Positions 1-9,589 of a DNA stretch of 64,000 nt are shown piece after piece. Numbering within the stretch: position 1 is the stretch's first letter; each line of letters starts with the position of its first letter. A model generated the notes under the pieces. The model was not told where the DNA came from. It was given only the letters and a program-made list of their open reading frames with translations, and ran no database searches. The stretch comes from Simplicispira lacusdiani (GTDB lineage Bacteria > Pseudomonadota > Gammaproteobacteria > Burkholderiales > Burkholderiaceae_C), in the NCBI RefSeq assembly GCF_003604195.1, contig NZ_QXGR01000007.1:124001-188000 (forward strand), written 5' to 3'. Position numbers and translations under genes: made by a program.

Positions 1-490
1 CATCCACCGGCATGGCCACCGTGCCGTGGCGTGCCTGCGTGAACACCGACTCCACGCGCTGCTGGTAATGCGCCACCTGCGGGCCGCGCACCACCACGTC
101 GGCGCTGGCCAGCACCACGGGCAGGGGGCCCTGCAGCGCCCGCGCCAGCGCGGCGTCGTCCTCGGGGGATTGGGCGGCGCCCAGCAGCAGGTCCACGCCC
201 AGGGCCGCCGCGCCCGCATCCGTCAGCGCCTCGATCAGCCGGGCATGCAGGCGCCGGGGCAGCGGCGGCGCCTGGCCCAATTCGGCGAGGCTGGGTTCGT
301 CGATGCCCACCACCAGCACCCCCGCCTCGGGACGGGGCGGTGCCACGAGGCTGGCGACCAGATCGTATTCCAGCCGCTGCAGCGGCACCCAGGGCGGCAT
401 GAGCCACAGCGCGGCCAGCAACAGCAGGCCGCCCAGCACCCGCAGCGCCCAGGGGCGCCATGCATCGGCCAAGGACTGCGTGTGCGTCAT
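1..490 (-). CDS. CHASE2-domain sensor protein, N-terminal part only
   Basis: Reading leftward from the ATG at 490 gives 163 open codons running off the window edge. One hydrophobic helix (about residues 15-35) is followed by a stretch typical of the extracytoplasmic CHASE2 sensor domain, with VLVVGIDEPSLAELG and a GVDLLLG strand. In this family CHASE2 sits on the N-terminus of membrane adenylate cyclases, histidine kinases or diguanylate cyclases. The output domain lies outside the window, so the enzymatic role is unknown. It is divergent from the SUMF1-like gene at 635, with about 145 bp between them. The domain call rests on pattern recognition. Confidence 0.72.
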   Translation of the reverse strand, partial: MTHTQSLADAWRPWALRVLGGLLLLAALWLMPPWVPLQRLEYDLVASLVAPPRPEAGVLVVGIDEPSLAELGQAPPLPRRLHARLIEALTDAGAAALGVDLLLGAAQSPEDDAALARALQGPLPVVLASADVVVRGPQVAHYQQRVESVFTQARHGTVAMPVD

Positions 491-634
491 GTCTCTGCGC
501 GATCGGAAGCGGGCAATGGGGGATCTGTAACCCAATGTAGTCGAGTTTCCAGCGGCTGGACATCGGGAATGCCACCTGCCCGGCACACGACGCATTGCCT
601 ACACTGGGCGGCGCACTTCCCGGAGTCTCCCGCC

Positions 635-1675
635 ATGCGCCCGACTTTGCACGCCCTTGGCCTGCTGGCCATGATCGCGCCCGCCATCGCCGCCCAACCC
701 GGGCACGGTGCGCCTCCCGCGCAGTGGACGAACTCGCTGGGCATGGTCTTCGTGCGCATCCCGGCGGGCAGCTTCCGGATGGGCAGCGCCGAACCGGCGG
801 CGAAGTTGGCGCGGGACTATCCCCTGATGGAGCGGCGCCGCTTCGCCCTGCTGGCCGACGAGGCCCCCGTGCACCGGGTGCATATCCGCCGCGCCTTCTA
901 CCTGGGCCGGCACGAGGTGACGGTGGGGCAATTCCGGCGCTTCGTCGAGGCCTCGGGCTACCGCCCTGAGTCCGAGGCCGACGGCACCGGTGGCTATGGC
1001 TACAACCCGGCCTACAACCCCGCCGCCACCCCGCGCGGCGACGCCTTCGAGGGGCGCGACCCACGCTACTCCTGGCGCGACCCGGGCTTCGCGCAGGACG
1101 ACGACCACCCGGTGGTGAACGTGACCTGGAACGACGCCCAGGCCCTGGCCGCCTGGCTCAGCCGTGCCGAGGGCCAGCGCTACCGCCTGCCCACCGAGGC
1201 CGAATGGGAATACGCCTGCCGCGCCGGCACCCGCACGCGCTACCCGCACGGCGACGACCCCGCTGGCCTGGTGGGCGCGGCCAACACCTTCGACCAGGAG
1301 GCCGCTCCTTACTGGGAACGCTGGCGCACCTACGCGCTGCCGGGCAGCGACGGCCATGCCTTCACCGCCCCCGTGGGCAGCCATGCCCCCAACGCCTTCG
1401 GCCTGCACGACATGCTGGGCAATGCCTGGGAATGGACCGCCGACTGGTACGGCGCGGCCTACTACGCGCATTCCCCCCGCAACGACCCGCCAGGGCCCCG
1501 CACCGGCAGCGTGCGCGTGCGCCGGGGCGGCTCTTGGCACACCTGGCCCCTGTATGCGCGCTGCAGCTACCGCAACTGGAACAGCCCGGACACCCGCTAC
1601 ACGCTGGTGGGCATGCGGCTCGTGCGCGAGGATGGGCCGCCGCCCGTGCCCCCTGGCCACCGCGCCACGCGCTGA
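635..1675 (+). CDS. Exported SUMF1/formylglycine-generating-enzyme-like protein, cysteines missing
   Basis: This encodes 346 aa. A signal peptide (about residues 1-21, ending AIAA) precedes an FGE-sulfatase (SUMF1) fold: NSLGMVFVRIPAGSFRMGS near the start, the RLPTEAEWEYACRAG motif, GLHDMLGNAWEWTADW, and the C-terminal RRGGSW strand. In true aerobic FGEs two copper-binding catalytic cysteines follow GGS. Here that segment reads HTWPLYARCSYR, and both active positions appear to be Thr/Trp and Ala; only a later, non-catalytic Cys remains. Formylglycine generation is therefore unlikely. Many SUMF1-fold proteins are non-enzymatic, ligand-binding or part of secreted complexes. No sulfatase gene lies nearby. 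The first ATG with a signal peptide was chosen as start; the frame stays open further upstream. Confidence 0.85.
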   Translation: MRPTLHALGLLAMIAPAIAAQPGHGAPPAQWTNSLGMVFVRIPAGSFRMGSAEPAAKLARDYPLMERRRFALLADEAPVHRVHIRRAFYLGRHEVTVGQFRRFVEASGYRPESEADGTGGYGYNPAYNPAATPRGDAFEGRDPRYSWRDPGFAQDDDHPVVNVTWNDAQALAAWLSRAEGQRYRLPTEAEWEYACRAGTRTRYPHGDDPAGLVGAANTFDQEAAPYWERWRTYALPGSDGHAFTAPVGSHAPNAFGLHDMLGNAWEWTADWYGAAYYAHSPRNDPPGPRTGSVRVRRGGSWHTWPLYARCSYRNWNSPDTRYTLVGMRLVREDGPPPVPPGHRATR

Positions 1676-1715
1676 AGCACAATGTCACAAACACAGCCCC
1701 CTCTTCGCTCCCGCC

Positions 1716-2144
1716 ATGCGCGAATCCACCCTGCTCCAGCGGGCCTTGCCCGCCCCCCGGGCGCTCTGGCACAGCCTTGCGGCCCTGGCCTGCACCTTCG
1801 CGGGCACCTATCTCGCGTCGATCTACCTGCAGGGCGCCGCGCCGCGCGGCGACGCGCTGGCGTGGATGGAGCATGTGATGCTGTCCATCATCCCCACCGC
1901 CATGGGCATGCTGCTGATCCTGGTGTCATGGCTGCACGGCGACACCCGGCGGTTCGACAAGCCGCTGTCCTGGGTCGTGGCCACCTCGGCCCTGTCCTGG
2001 CTCAGCCTCGGCCTGGCCATGTTCGGCTACCTTTTCCTCACGCGCCCGGGCCCTGTCCGCTGGATCGCCATCGCCCAGTTCGCGCTGCTGCTCCTATTGC
2101 TGCTCCAGGCTCAGACGCTCGGCCTCGCGCTGTCAACCCATTGA
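1716..2144 (+). CDS. Small four-helix membrane protein of unknown function
   Basis: This encodes 142 aa with four hydrophobic segments (about residues 17-37, 50-68, 84-107 and 113-135), so it is an inner-membrane protein. I recognise no catalytic motif. It starts 40 bp after the SUMF1-like gene and ends 36 bp before the thioesterase gene on the same strand, so the three could be cotranscribed. The ATG was chosen because it is the first in this frame after the upstream gene and gives a short positively charged N-terminus ahead of the first helix. Confidence 0.7.
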   Translation: MRESTLLQRALPAPRALWHSLAALACTFAGTYLASIYLQGAAPRGDALAWMEHVMLSIIPTAMGMLLILVSWLHGDTRRFDKPLSWVVATSALSWLSLGLAMFGYLFLTRPGPVRWIAIAQFALLLLLLLQAQTLGLALSTH

Positions 2145-2180
2145 CACCCGCCACCCGGGCCAGGAGCGACAATCGGCGGC

Positions 2181-2615
2181 ATGGAATGGGACTATCCGCA
2201 CCCCTTTACGCTGCCCGCCACGCCCGGCGGCGATGACATCGACGGCCTGAACCACACCAACAACGCGGTGTACGTGCAATGGTGCGAGCGCATCGGCTGG
2301 GCACACTCGGAGACGCTGGGCCTCTCGCTGGCCGACTACCAGCGCCTGGACCGCGCCATGGTGATCCGCAAGGCGGCCTACGACTACCTGCTGCCCTCGG
2401 TGCAGGGCGACGCGCTCACGCTGGGCACCTGGATCGTCGCCAGCGACGGCAAGCTCACGATGCAGCGGCGCTTCCAGCTCGTGCGCGAGCGCGACGGCGC
2501 CACCATCCTGCGCGGGCATTGGGACCTGGTCTGCATCGAGCTGGGCAGCGGCAAGCCCCGGCGCATGCCGCCGGAATTCTGCGAAACCTATCTGCCCGCC
2601 ATGGTGCCGGCGTGA
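2181..2615 (+). CDS. Hot-dog fold acyl-CoA thioesterase (4HBT/YbgC-like)
   Basis: This encodes 144 aa, the usual size of a single hot-dog domain. The signature DIDGLNHTNNAVYVQWCER matches the 4HBT family pattern D-x-(D/N)-x-x-x-H-x-N-N-x-x-Y, in which the Asp is the catalytic residue. The fold continues with an aromatic-rich beta sheet (ILRGHWDLVCIEL). The expected activity is hydrolysis of a cytoplasmic acyl-CoA thioester; the substrate cannot be read from the sequence. A hairpin that could end transcription lies about 80 bp downstream. Confidence 0.85.
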   Translation: MEWDYPHPFTLPATPGGDDIDGLNHTNNAVYVQWCERIGWAHSETLGLSLADYQRLDRAMVIRKAAYDYLLPSVQGDALTLGTWIVASDGKLTMQRRFQLVRERDGATILRGHWDLVCIELGSGKPRRMPPEFCETYLPAMVPA

Positions 2616-2689
2616 CCTTGTGGGCCGCGCCAGCCCCTGCCCGGCGGGAGCCCATGAGCCCACGCTGGGCCTGCGCCTCGTCCTGAAAT

Positions 2690-2812
<123 letters not shown>

Positions 2813-2884
2813 TGTGTGTCGAAGCCTGCGATTATAGCAAGGTTTCCCAGGCCCCTTCGCGCATGCATGCCACGCATCGCGCCA

Positions 2885-3868
2885 TCAGTCGGCAACGATA
2901 CGCCGGTCGGAGGCGATCTTGCGGTACACCGCGTTCTCGGCCGCGATCTCGCGGGCGAATTCCTCGGGGCGATTGCCGATCACGCGCGAGCCCGTGTCCT
3001 CGATCTGGCGGCGCACCTCGGGGGTCGCCAGCGCGCGCTGCACGGCCGCGTGGACGCGCGCCACGATCTCGGGCGGCAGGCCCTTGGGACCATAGAGACC
3101 ATAGAAAGCACTGCGGTTGACCTCCTCCAGCCCCAGCTCCCGGAAGGTGGGCACCTGGGGCAGCTGCGGCAGGCGCTCGGGCGCGGCCACCGCCAGCGCC
3201 ACCAGGCGGCCGGCCTTGATGAAGGGCAGCGCCGAGGGCAGGTTGTCGAAAACAATGGGAATCTGGCCCGCCACGGCGTCGTTCAAGGCGGGGCTCGACC
3301 CCCGGTAGGGCACGTGCGTGAGCGCCAGCCCCACCCGGCTCGCCATCAGTTCCGTGAGCATGTGCCCGATGGAGCCCGTGCCCGCCGTGCCGTAGGCATG
3401 CATGCGGGGGTTTTTCTTCACTTCATCCACGAAGGCGGCGAAGGTCTGCGCCTTGAAGCCCGGATGCACGGCCAGCACATTGGGCGTGGCTGCGATGTTG
3501 ATGATGGGCGTGAAATCGGTCAGCGGGTTGTAGGGCAGGCGCGCGTTGATGGCCGGGTTGGCGGCCGTGGTGGATACCGTGGCCACGCCGAGCGTGTAGC
3601 CATCCGGCTGGGCGCGGGCCGCCTCGTGCGCGCCGATCGATCCTCCGCCCCCACCCTTGTTGTCCACCACGAGCGGCTGTCCCAGGGCCTCGCCCACGCG
3701 CGGCGCGATGGCGCGCGCCACGATGTCCGTGGTTCCGCCCGCGGCAAAGGGGACGATGAGGCGCACCGGCCGCACCGGATACGCCTCGGCGGCGCTGGCC
3801 GTGCCGGACGCGAGGATCAGGCCACACAAGAGGGAGAACGCGCCACGGCGCGAGGGAATGGCAAGCAT
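2885..3868 (-). CDS. Bug-family (TctC-like) tripartite tricarboxylate transporter receptor
   Basis: This encodes 327 aa. A signal peptide (MLAIPSRRGAFSLLCGLILA, cleaved near ASA) precedes a periplasmic binding protein with Bug-family marks: YPVRPVRLIVPFAAGGTTD, GGGGGSIGAH and FDNLPSALPFIKAGRLVALAV. Bug receptors bind carboxylates for TctAB-type transporters, but usually far more receptors exist than transporters, and none is encoded here. The start at 3868 was chosen over an ATG at 3916 because it has a GGAGA site 7 nt upstream and begins the signal peptide. It follows the hydroxyacid dehydrogenase by 47 bp on the same strand, so the ligand is plausibly a hydroxy- or keto-acid (inference). 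Confidence 0.92.
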   Translation of the reverse strand: MLAIPSRRGAFSLLCGLILASGTASAAEAYPVRPVRLIVPFAAGGTTDIVARAIAPRVGEALGQPLVVDNKGGGGGSIGAHEAARAQPDGYTLGVATVSTTAANPAINARLPYNPLTDFTPIINIAATPNVLAVHPGFKAQTFAAFVDEVKKNPRMHAYGTAGTGSIGHMLTELMASRVGLALTHVPYRGSSPALNDAVAGQIPIVFDNLPSALPFIKAGRLVALAVAAPERLPQLPQVPTFRELGLEEVNRSAFYGLYGPKGLPPEIVARVHAAVQRALATPEVRRQIEDTGSRVIGNRPEEFAREIAAENAVYRKIASDRRIVAD

Positions 3869-3915
3869 GAGAGAAGTCTCCTGGGTTGAAACAAGGGGGT
3901 GCATGCGCCCGGCCA

Positions 3916-5169
3916 TCAGCCGTGCCGGCGCACGAGGTGCTGGGGGCCAAGCTCGCCGCAGCCCGTGGCGCCGAGCATGGCGAGGTTGCGGTCTACTTCG
4001 TCGCGCAGCAGGGTGATCGCATGGAGCACGCCGGCTTCGCCGGCCACGGCGGCGGCATAGTTGAACGGGCGGCCCAGCAGGACCATGCGCGCGCCCAGCG
4101 CGATGGCCTTGAGCACGTCGGAGCCGCGCCGGAAACCCCCGTCGATCAGCACCGGGTAGGCCGGCCCCACGGCGGCGACCACGGCCTCCAGCACATGCAT
4201 GGGCGAAGCGGCGCCATCGAGCTGGCGCCCGCCGTGGTTGGACAGCACCACGCCGTCCGCCCCCAGGCGCTGCGCCCGCAGCGCGTCTTCCACGCTCAGG
4301 ATGCCCTTGATGACGAGCGGCCCCTTCCAGCGGCGGCGGATGGCCTCGATGTGGGTCCAGTTCAGATGGTCGCGCGCCGAGAAATCACGCAGCACGCTGG
4401 ATGAAACGATGGGCGCGCCGCGCGTGGCGAAAGAATTCTCGAAATGCGGCATGCCGTGGCGCAGCAGCGTGCGCAAGAAGGTGCCCGCCACCCAGCGCGG
4501 CCGCACCATGCCGTCCCACGCCAGGCGCAGGCTGGGGCGCAGCGGCGTGGAAAAGCCCGTGCGGATGTTGTTCTCGCGGTTCGCCGAAATCGGGATGTCC
4601 ACCGTGACGACGAGCGTGCGAAAGCCGGCGCGCTCCACGCGGTCGACCAGGGCGTCGATGCGGGCCTGGTCGCCGGGCAGGTAGGCCTGGAACCAGGTGC
4701 CCGGGCTGTCCCGGGCCACGTCCTCCATCGGGATCAGCGAGGTTCCGCTCATCACCGACACGATGCCCATGCGCCGCGCCGCCCGCGCCAGGACGATGTC
4801 GCCCCGGTAGGTCGAGAGCGCATTGATGCCCATGGGGGCGATGCCGAACGGGCTGGCGTACTGCTCGCCAAAAAGCTCCACCGCCTGCGAGCGCCGCGAC
4901 ACATCGCGCAGCACCCGCGTGACGAAGCCATGGTGGTCGAACACGCTGCGGTTGTCGCGCAGCGAGGCGTTGTCCTCGGCCGCGCCCGCGATATAGCCAT
5001 AAATGGGCCGGGGCAGGCGCTGGCGCGCGGCCTCCTCGAAGTCGTGCAGCGACAGCATGCGGCGCAGCACGGCGGGCGGGCGCGGCGCGGCGTCCTGGGC
5101 GGGTGCCGGCGTGGCCGCAGCGGCGGCGCGAGAAAAGGCGGTGGTGGTGGCCATGGTGGAGGCATTCAT
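3916..5169 (-). CDS. FMN-dependent L-2-hydroxyacid dehydrogenase/oxidase (LldD-like)
   Basis: This encodes 417 aa of the FMN-dependent 2-hydroxyacid oxidising family (L-lactate dehydrogenase, glycolate oxidase, mandelate dehydrogenase), a TIM barrel. Visible features are the substrate/FMN strand PIYGYIAGAAEDN, PFGIAPMGIN, TLVVTVDIPI, the catalytic LSNHGGRQLD (His about residue 310) and the phosphate-binding LIDGGFRRGSDVLKAIALGA. About 35 residues of Ala/Pro-rich sequence precede the domain. It should oxidise a 2-hydroxy acid to a 2-oxo acid; whether electrons go to oxygen or quinone cannot be read. It shares an operon with the Bug receptor and is divergent from a LysR regulator. A second start at 5154 is possible. 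Confidence 0.9.
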   Translation of the reverse strand: MNASTMATTTAFSRAAAAATPAPAQDAAPRPPAVLRRMLSLHDFEEAARQRLPRPIYGYIAGAAEDNASLRDNRSVFDHHGFVTRVLRDVSRRSQAVELFGEQYASPFGIAPMGINALSTYRGDIVLARAARRMGIVSVMSGTSLIPMEDVARDSPGTWFQAYLPGDQARIDALVDRVERAGFRTLVVTVDIPISANRENNIRTGFSTPLRPSLRLAWDGMVRPRWVAGTFLRTLLRHGMPHFENSFATRGAPIVSSSVLRDFSARDHLNWTHIEAIRRRWKGPLVIKGILSVEDALRAQRLGADGVVLSNHGGRQLDGAASPMHVLEAVVAAVGPAYPVLIDGGFRRGSDVLKAIALGARMVLLGRPFNYAAAVAGEAGVLHAITLLRDEVDRNLAMLGATGCGELGPQHLVRRHG

Positions 5170-5216
5170 TGCGTTCGGGAACCGGGGGCCACTTTAGGTC
5201 GCCAAGTCATTGCATG

Positions 5217-5250
5217 AAAGCGAAATATTTAAAATTGAATTGTTCGCTTT
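5217..5250. promoter_or_regulatory. Inverted repeat in lldD-like/LysR divergent promoter
   Basis: A perfect 8-bp inverted repeat, AAAGCGAA (5217-5224) and TTCGCTTT (5243-5250), flanks an 18-bp AT-rich spacer. It sits in the 100-bp divergent region between the dehydrogenase start (5169) and the LysR start (5270). AT-rich sequence is scarce in this window, so it likely contains the overlapping promoters. LysR proteins typically bind dyad sites in exactly this position, so this is a good operator candidate (inference). Confidence 0.6.
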
Positions 5251-5269
5251 AAGTCACAAACAATCACCC

Positions 5270-6190
5270 ATGCCCACACCATCGATCAAGCAGCTTGAAG
5301 CCTTCTGGTGGGCCGCCACCTGCGCCAACTTCGCCACGGCGGCCGAACGCGTGCACCTGTCGGTGTCTTCGCTGTCCAAGCGCATCACCGAACTGGAGTC
5401 CGTGCTGGGCCAGCCCCTGTTCGACCGCAGCGGCCACCGCGCCCGGCTCACCGAAGCCGGCGAGCGCCTGCTGCCCGCCGCGCTCGGTGTGCTCAACGCC
5501 GTGGCGGCGCTGGGCCATGCGCTCGACGCGCGCGCCGAACTCACGGGCCATTGCCGCTTTGGCGTGGGCGATCTCTCCGCGCTCACCTGGCTGCCCGCCT
5601 TCGTGGCGGCGGTGCGGCAGCACCACCCGCACCTGACGCTGGAGCCCTGCGTGGACGTGGGCGGTGTGCTGGAGCGGCGCCTGGCGGACGGGGAGCTGGA
5701 TTTCGCGGTGATCGCCGGGCGCTCGTCGCGCCATGCCCTGCTCTCGCACCCCGTGGGCGCCGCGCGGTTTGCCTGGGCCATCGCACCGGGCACGGCCGGC
5801 GCCACGCGCCTGGGCGTTGGCGAGCTGCTGCAGCGCCACCCGCTGGTCACGCTGCCGCCAGGCGCGGGCACCACGCGGCTGCTGGACGACTGGCTGCTGG
5901 CCCACCGGGTGACGGTGCGGGAACGCATCCTGTGCAACAGCTGGGGTGCCGTCGCGGGCATGCTGCGCGCGCAAGTGGGCCTGGGCTTTCTGCCCGCGGC
6001 CTGGGTGGGCCCGCTCGGCCTGCGGGCCGTGGACGCGCGCGCGCCCCTCGCGCCGCTGCACTACACCTTCCAGTGGCGGCATGGCGACACGCGGGCGCTG
6101 ATTCCCGCGCTGCAGCGCCTGGCGCAAGCGCATGTGGACTTCTCGGCGCCGCCCGGGCTGGCTGCTGCCCAGGGCGCGCCTCGCACATAA
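5270..6190 (+). CDS. LysR-family transcriptional regulator
   Basis: This encodes 306 aa, usual for LysR proteins. The N-terminal winged helix-turn-helix is clear (about residues 5-64: KQLEAFWWAATCANFATAAE, then LSVSSLSKRITELE and LGQPLFDR). It is followed by the LysR substrate domain of two alpha/beta lobes. The gene is transcribed away from the hydroxyacid dehydrogenase/Bug pair, which LysR regulators commonly control using the pathway substrate as effector. The ATG at 5270 gives the standard distance to the HTH; no strong ribosome binding site precedes it. The 3' end runs into a terminator shared with serS. Confidence 0.92.
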   Translation: MPTPSIKQLEAFWWAATCANFATAAERVHLSVSSLSKRITELESVLGQPLFDRSGHRARLTEAGERLLPAALGVLNAVAALGHALDARAELTGHCRFGVGDLSALTWLPAFVAAVRQHHPHLTLEPCVDVGGVLERRLADGELDFAVIAGRSSRHALLSHPVGAARFAWAIAPGTAGATRLGVGELLQRHPLVTLPPGAGTTRLLDDWLLAHRVTVRERILCNSWGAVAGMLRAQVGLGFLPAAWVGPLGLRAVDARAPLAPLHYTFQWRHGDTRALIPALQRLAQAHVDFSAPPGLAAAQGAPRT

Positions 6191-6213
6191 AAAAACGGGC
6201 CTCCAGGGCCCGT
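6188..6213 (-). terminator. Terminator downstream of serS
   Basis: The stem ACGGGCC (6195-6201) and GGCCCGT (6207-6213) with a 5-nt loop is followed on the minus strand by seven or more T (A-run 6188-6195). It lies 38 bp past the serS stop and directly at the stop of the convergent LysR gene. Confidence 0.8.
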
Positions 6214-6251
6214 CATGGCTGGCATGGCGCCAGCGGGGGAACGCGTAAAAC

Positions 6252-7577
<1,326 letters not shown>

Positions 7578-7708
7578 TTAGAACCTGCCAGCACCAGCCC
7601 CCGGGCCGGACGGAACCACGGCACGCCAAGGGCGATTGAACCGCGCGGCCCATGCTGCCGATAACATGGCCATGATCGGCACCATCGGGGTGCGCGCAGG
7701 AGGCTGCC

Positions 7709-8392
7709 ATGTTTTTTGTGTTCGGCCCATCGGGGCAGATGTACCGGGGGGGGCCCGAGAATCTGGCGCAGATCTCGGCCGTGCGCCGCACGCAGCGCCC
7801 GCAGGCGCTGCGCACCCGCGCCGCGGATGTGGAAACCTTCGTGCTCGAAGTGCCGACACCCGCCCCTTCCCCCGGCCCGGCGCCGGCCGCCGTGAACCTG
7901 CGGTCGCAGGACGCGGTGAGCGCCTACGCCCAGACGGTGCATGGCCCCGCCCAGCCCCGCCAGCCGCTTTCGCGCGTGCGCGACGTGATGACGGCCAACG
8001 CCCTGGCCGTGCAGCCCGACACCATCGTCAACAACGCGTGGCAGACGCTGGCCGAACACGGCGTCGCCCAGGCCCCGGTGGTGGACCCGCAGGGGCGCGT
8101 GGTGGGCCTGCTGCTGCGCGCCGACATGGCGCCGCTGGACCTGCTGCCCGAGCCGGGCCACATCAAGGACGCGATCGCGCTGGCACGGCGCCCCGTTTCG
8201 GCCGTGATGGTGAGCCCCGTGCCCACCGTCGCGCCCGACACCGACCTGCGCCGCGTGGCCACGGTGCTGCTCGAAACCGGGCTGCCCGGCCTGCCGGTGA
8301 CGGACGAATACGGCATGCCGGTGGGCTTCATCTCGCGCACCGACATCCTGCGCGCCGTGGCGGCCGATCCGCCGCTGGACCTCTGGAGTTGA
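7709..8392 (+). CDS. Tandem CBS-domain protein
   Basis: This encodes 227 aa. After about 85 poorly conserved, Pro/Ala-rich residues come two CBS motifs: VRDVMTANALAVQPDTIV to GRVVGLLLRAD (about 90-150) and VSAVMVSPVPTVAPDTDL to GMPVGFISRTD (about 165-222). A CBS pair (Bateman module) normally binds adenosine nucleotides and acts as an energy or ligand sensor. No catalytic domain is fused, so the protein is either a free-standing sensor or an adaptor. The N-terminal MFFVFGPSGQMYRGGPE looks conserved rather than random. It is divergent from serS. Confidence 0.88.
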   Translation: MFFVFGPSGQMYRGGPENLAQISAVRRTQRPQALRTRAADVETFVLEVPTPAPSPGPAPAAVNLRSQDAVSAYAQTVHGPAQPRQPLSRVRDVMTANALAVQPDTIVNNAWQTLAEHGVAQAPVVDPQGRVVGLLLRADMAPLDLLPEPGHIKDAIALARRPVSAVMVSPVPTVAPDTDLRRVATVLLETGLPGLPVTDEYGMPVGFISRTDILRAVAADPPLDLWS

Positions 8393-8395
8393 CGA

Positions 8396-8532
8396 GGGGA
8401 CACCCCCCTGAGCGGCTGCGCCGCTTCCCCCCTCTCTGCTTCGCTTCGCTGCGCGGAGGGGGGACGCCACCAGTGCTGCGGGGCGGCCCTTGCACGGTGG
8501 CTGCTGGCCTGGGCCGCGCCTGTTCAGCCGCC
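8396..8532 (+). repeat. GC-rich dispersed repeat R1, copy 1
   Basis: A GC-rich non-coding block starting CACCCCCCTGAGCGGCTGCG and including a long T/C-G/C symmetrical stretch, then GGGACGCCACCAGTGCTGCG and the block GCTGGCCTGGGCCGCGCC. Clear relatives lie at 40463-40580 (closest), 22586-22771 (first half, opposite strand) and 60205-60280 (rearranged). It begins 4 bp after the CBS gene stop. No open frame here looks coding. Confidence 0.75.
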
Positions 8533-8560
8533 TTGAACAGCAACAACTCCCGTTTTCAAT

Positions 8561-8585
8561 AAAAAAACGGGCCACAAGGCCCGTT
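8561..8585 (-). terminator. Terminator of the fkpB-ispH operon
   Basis: An 8-bp stem, AACGGGCC (8566-8573) and GGCCCGTT (8578-8585), with loop ACAA is followed on the minus strand by a run of seven T (8561-8567). It lies 36 bp past the ispH stop, just beyond a short repeat copy. Confidence 0.82.
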
Positions 8586-8587
8586 CC

Positions 8588-8620
8588 ATAAGCGCTAGCA
8601 GCTATTGAATCAGTAGCATT
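8588..8620 (+). repeat. Short CAGCTAT repeat, copy a
   Basis: AAGCGCTAGCAGCTATTGAA and flanking bases form a copy of the dispersed short repeat. It abuts the stop codon of ispH (8621-8623) and lies between that gene and its terminator, so it would be transcribed into the 3' end of the ispH mRNA. Confidence 0.75.
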
Positions 8621-9589
8621 TCATTCGCCGTCGTCCGCCGCTTGCCCGGCGCCGTCGAGCTTGAGGCCCTTGGGCAGCGGGAACTTGAGGGTTTCCTCGA
8701 TGCCGCTGAGCTTGCGCACCGACACCGCGCCCAGCACCTTGATACGGTCGATCACCTCGCGCACCAGGATCTCGGGGGCCGAGGCGCCCGCCGTAAGGCC
8801 CACGCGGGCAATGCCGTCGAACCACTCGGGGCGCAGCTCGGCGGCGCTATCCACCATGTAGCTGGTGGTGCCCAGGCGCTGCGCCAGCTCGCGCAGGCGG
8901 TTGCTGTTGGAGCTGGTGGGGCTGCCCACCACGATCACCAGGTCCACCTGCGGGCTCAGGAGCTTGACGGCGTCCTGGCGGTTCTGCGTAGCGTAGCAGA
9001 TGTCCTGCTGCTTGGGCTCGCGCACCTTGGGGAAGCGCGCACGCACGGCGGCGGTGATCTCGGCGGCGTCGTCCACGCTCAGCGTGGTCTGGGTGACCAC
9101 GGCGAGCTTGTCCGTCTGCGCGGGCTGCACGCGCGCCACGTCGGCCACGTCCTCCACCAGGTGGATGCCGCCGTCGAGCTGGCCCAGCGTGCCCTCCACC
9201 TCGGGGTGGCCCTTGTGGCCGATCATGATGAACTCGTAGCCCTCCTGGGCGAGCTTGGCCACCTCCACGTGCACCTTGGTCACCAGCGGGCAGGTGGCGT
9301 CGAAGATGTGGAAGCCGCGCGCGCGCGCCTCTTCCTGCACCGCCTTGCTCACGCCGTGGGCGCTGAAGATCAGCGTGGCGCCGGGCGGCACGTCGGACAG
9401 CTCCTCGATGAAGATCGCGCCCTTGGCCTTGAGGTCGTTCACCACGAAGGTGTTGTGCACAATCTCGTGGCGCACGTAGATGGGCGCGCCGAACTTGGCC
9501 AGCGCGCGCTCGACGATCTCGATGGCCCGGTCCACCCCCGCGCAGAAACCGCGCGGTTCGGCCAGCAGCACCTCCTGCGGGTGGTTCAT
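8621..9589 (-). CDS. ispH: 4-hydroxy-3-methylbut-2-enyl diphosphate reductase
   Basis: This encodes 322 aa of IspH/LytB, the last enzyme of the MEP isoprenoid pathway, which makes IPP and DMAPP from HMBPP with a [4Fe-4S] cluster. The three cluster cysteines are visible in [22 protein letters not shown] and [10 protein letters not shown]. Other signatures are [10 protein letters not shown], the catalytic-Glu loop TQTTLSVDD region and [10 protein letters not shown]. The start overlaps the fkpB stop by 4 bp (ATGA), implying translational coupling; fkpB-ispH is the same order as in E. coli. Confidence 0.98.
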   Translation of the reverse strand: MNHPQEVLLAEPRGFCAGVDRAIEIVERALAKFGAPIYVRHEIVHNTFVVNDLKAKGAIFIEELSDVPPGATLIFSAHGVSKAVQEEARARGFHIFDATCPLVTKVHVEVAKLAQEGYEFIMIGHKGHPEVEGTLGQLDGGIHLVEDVADVARVQPAQTDKLAVVTQTTLSVDDAAEITAAVRARFPKVREPKQQDICYATQNRQDAVKLLSPQVDLVIVVGSPTSSNSNRLRELAQRLGTTSYMVDSAAELRPEWFDGIARVGLTAGASAPEILVREVIDRIKVLGAVSVRKLSGIEETLKFPLPKGLKLDGAGQAADDGE

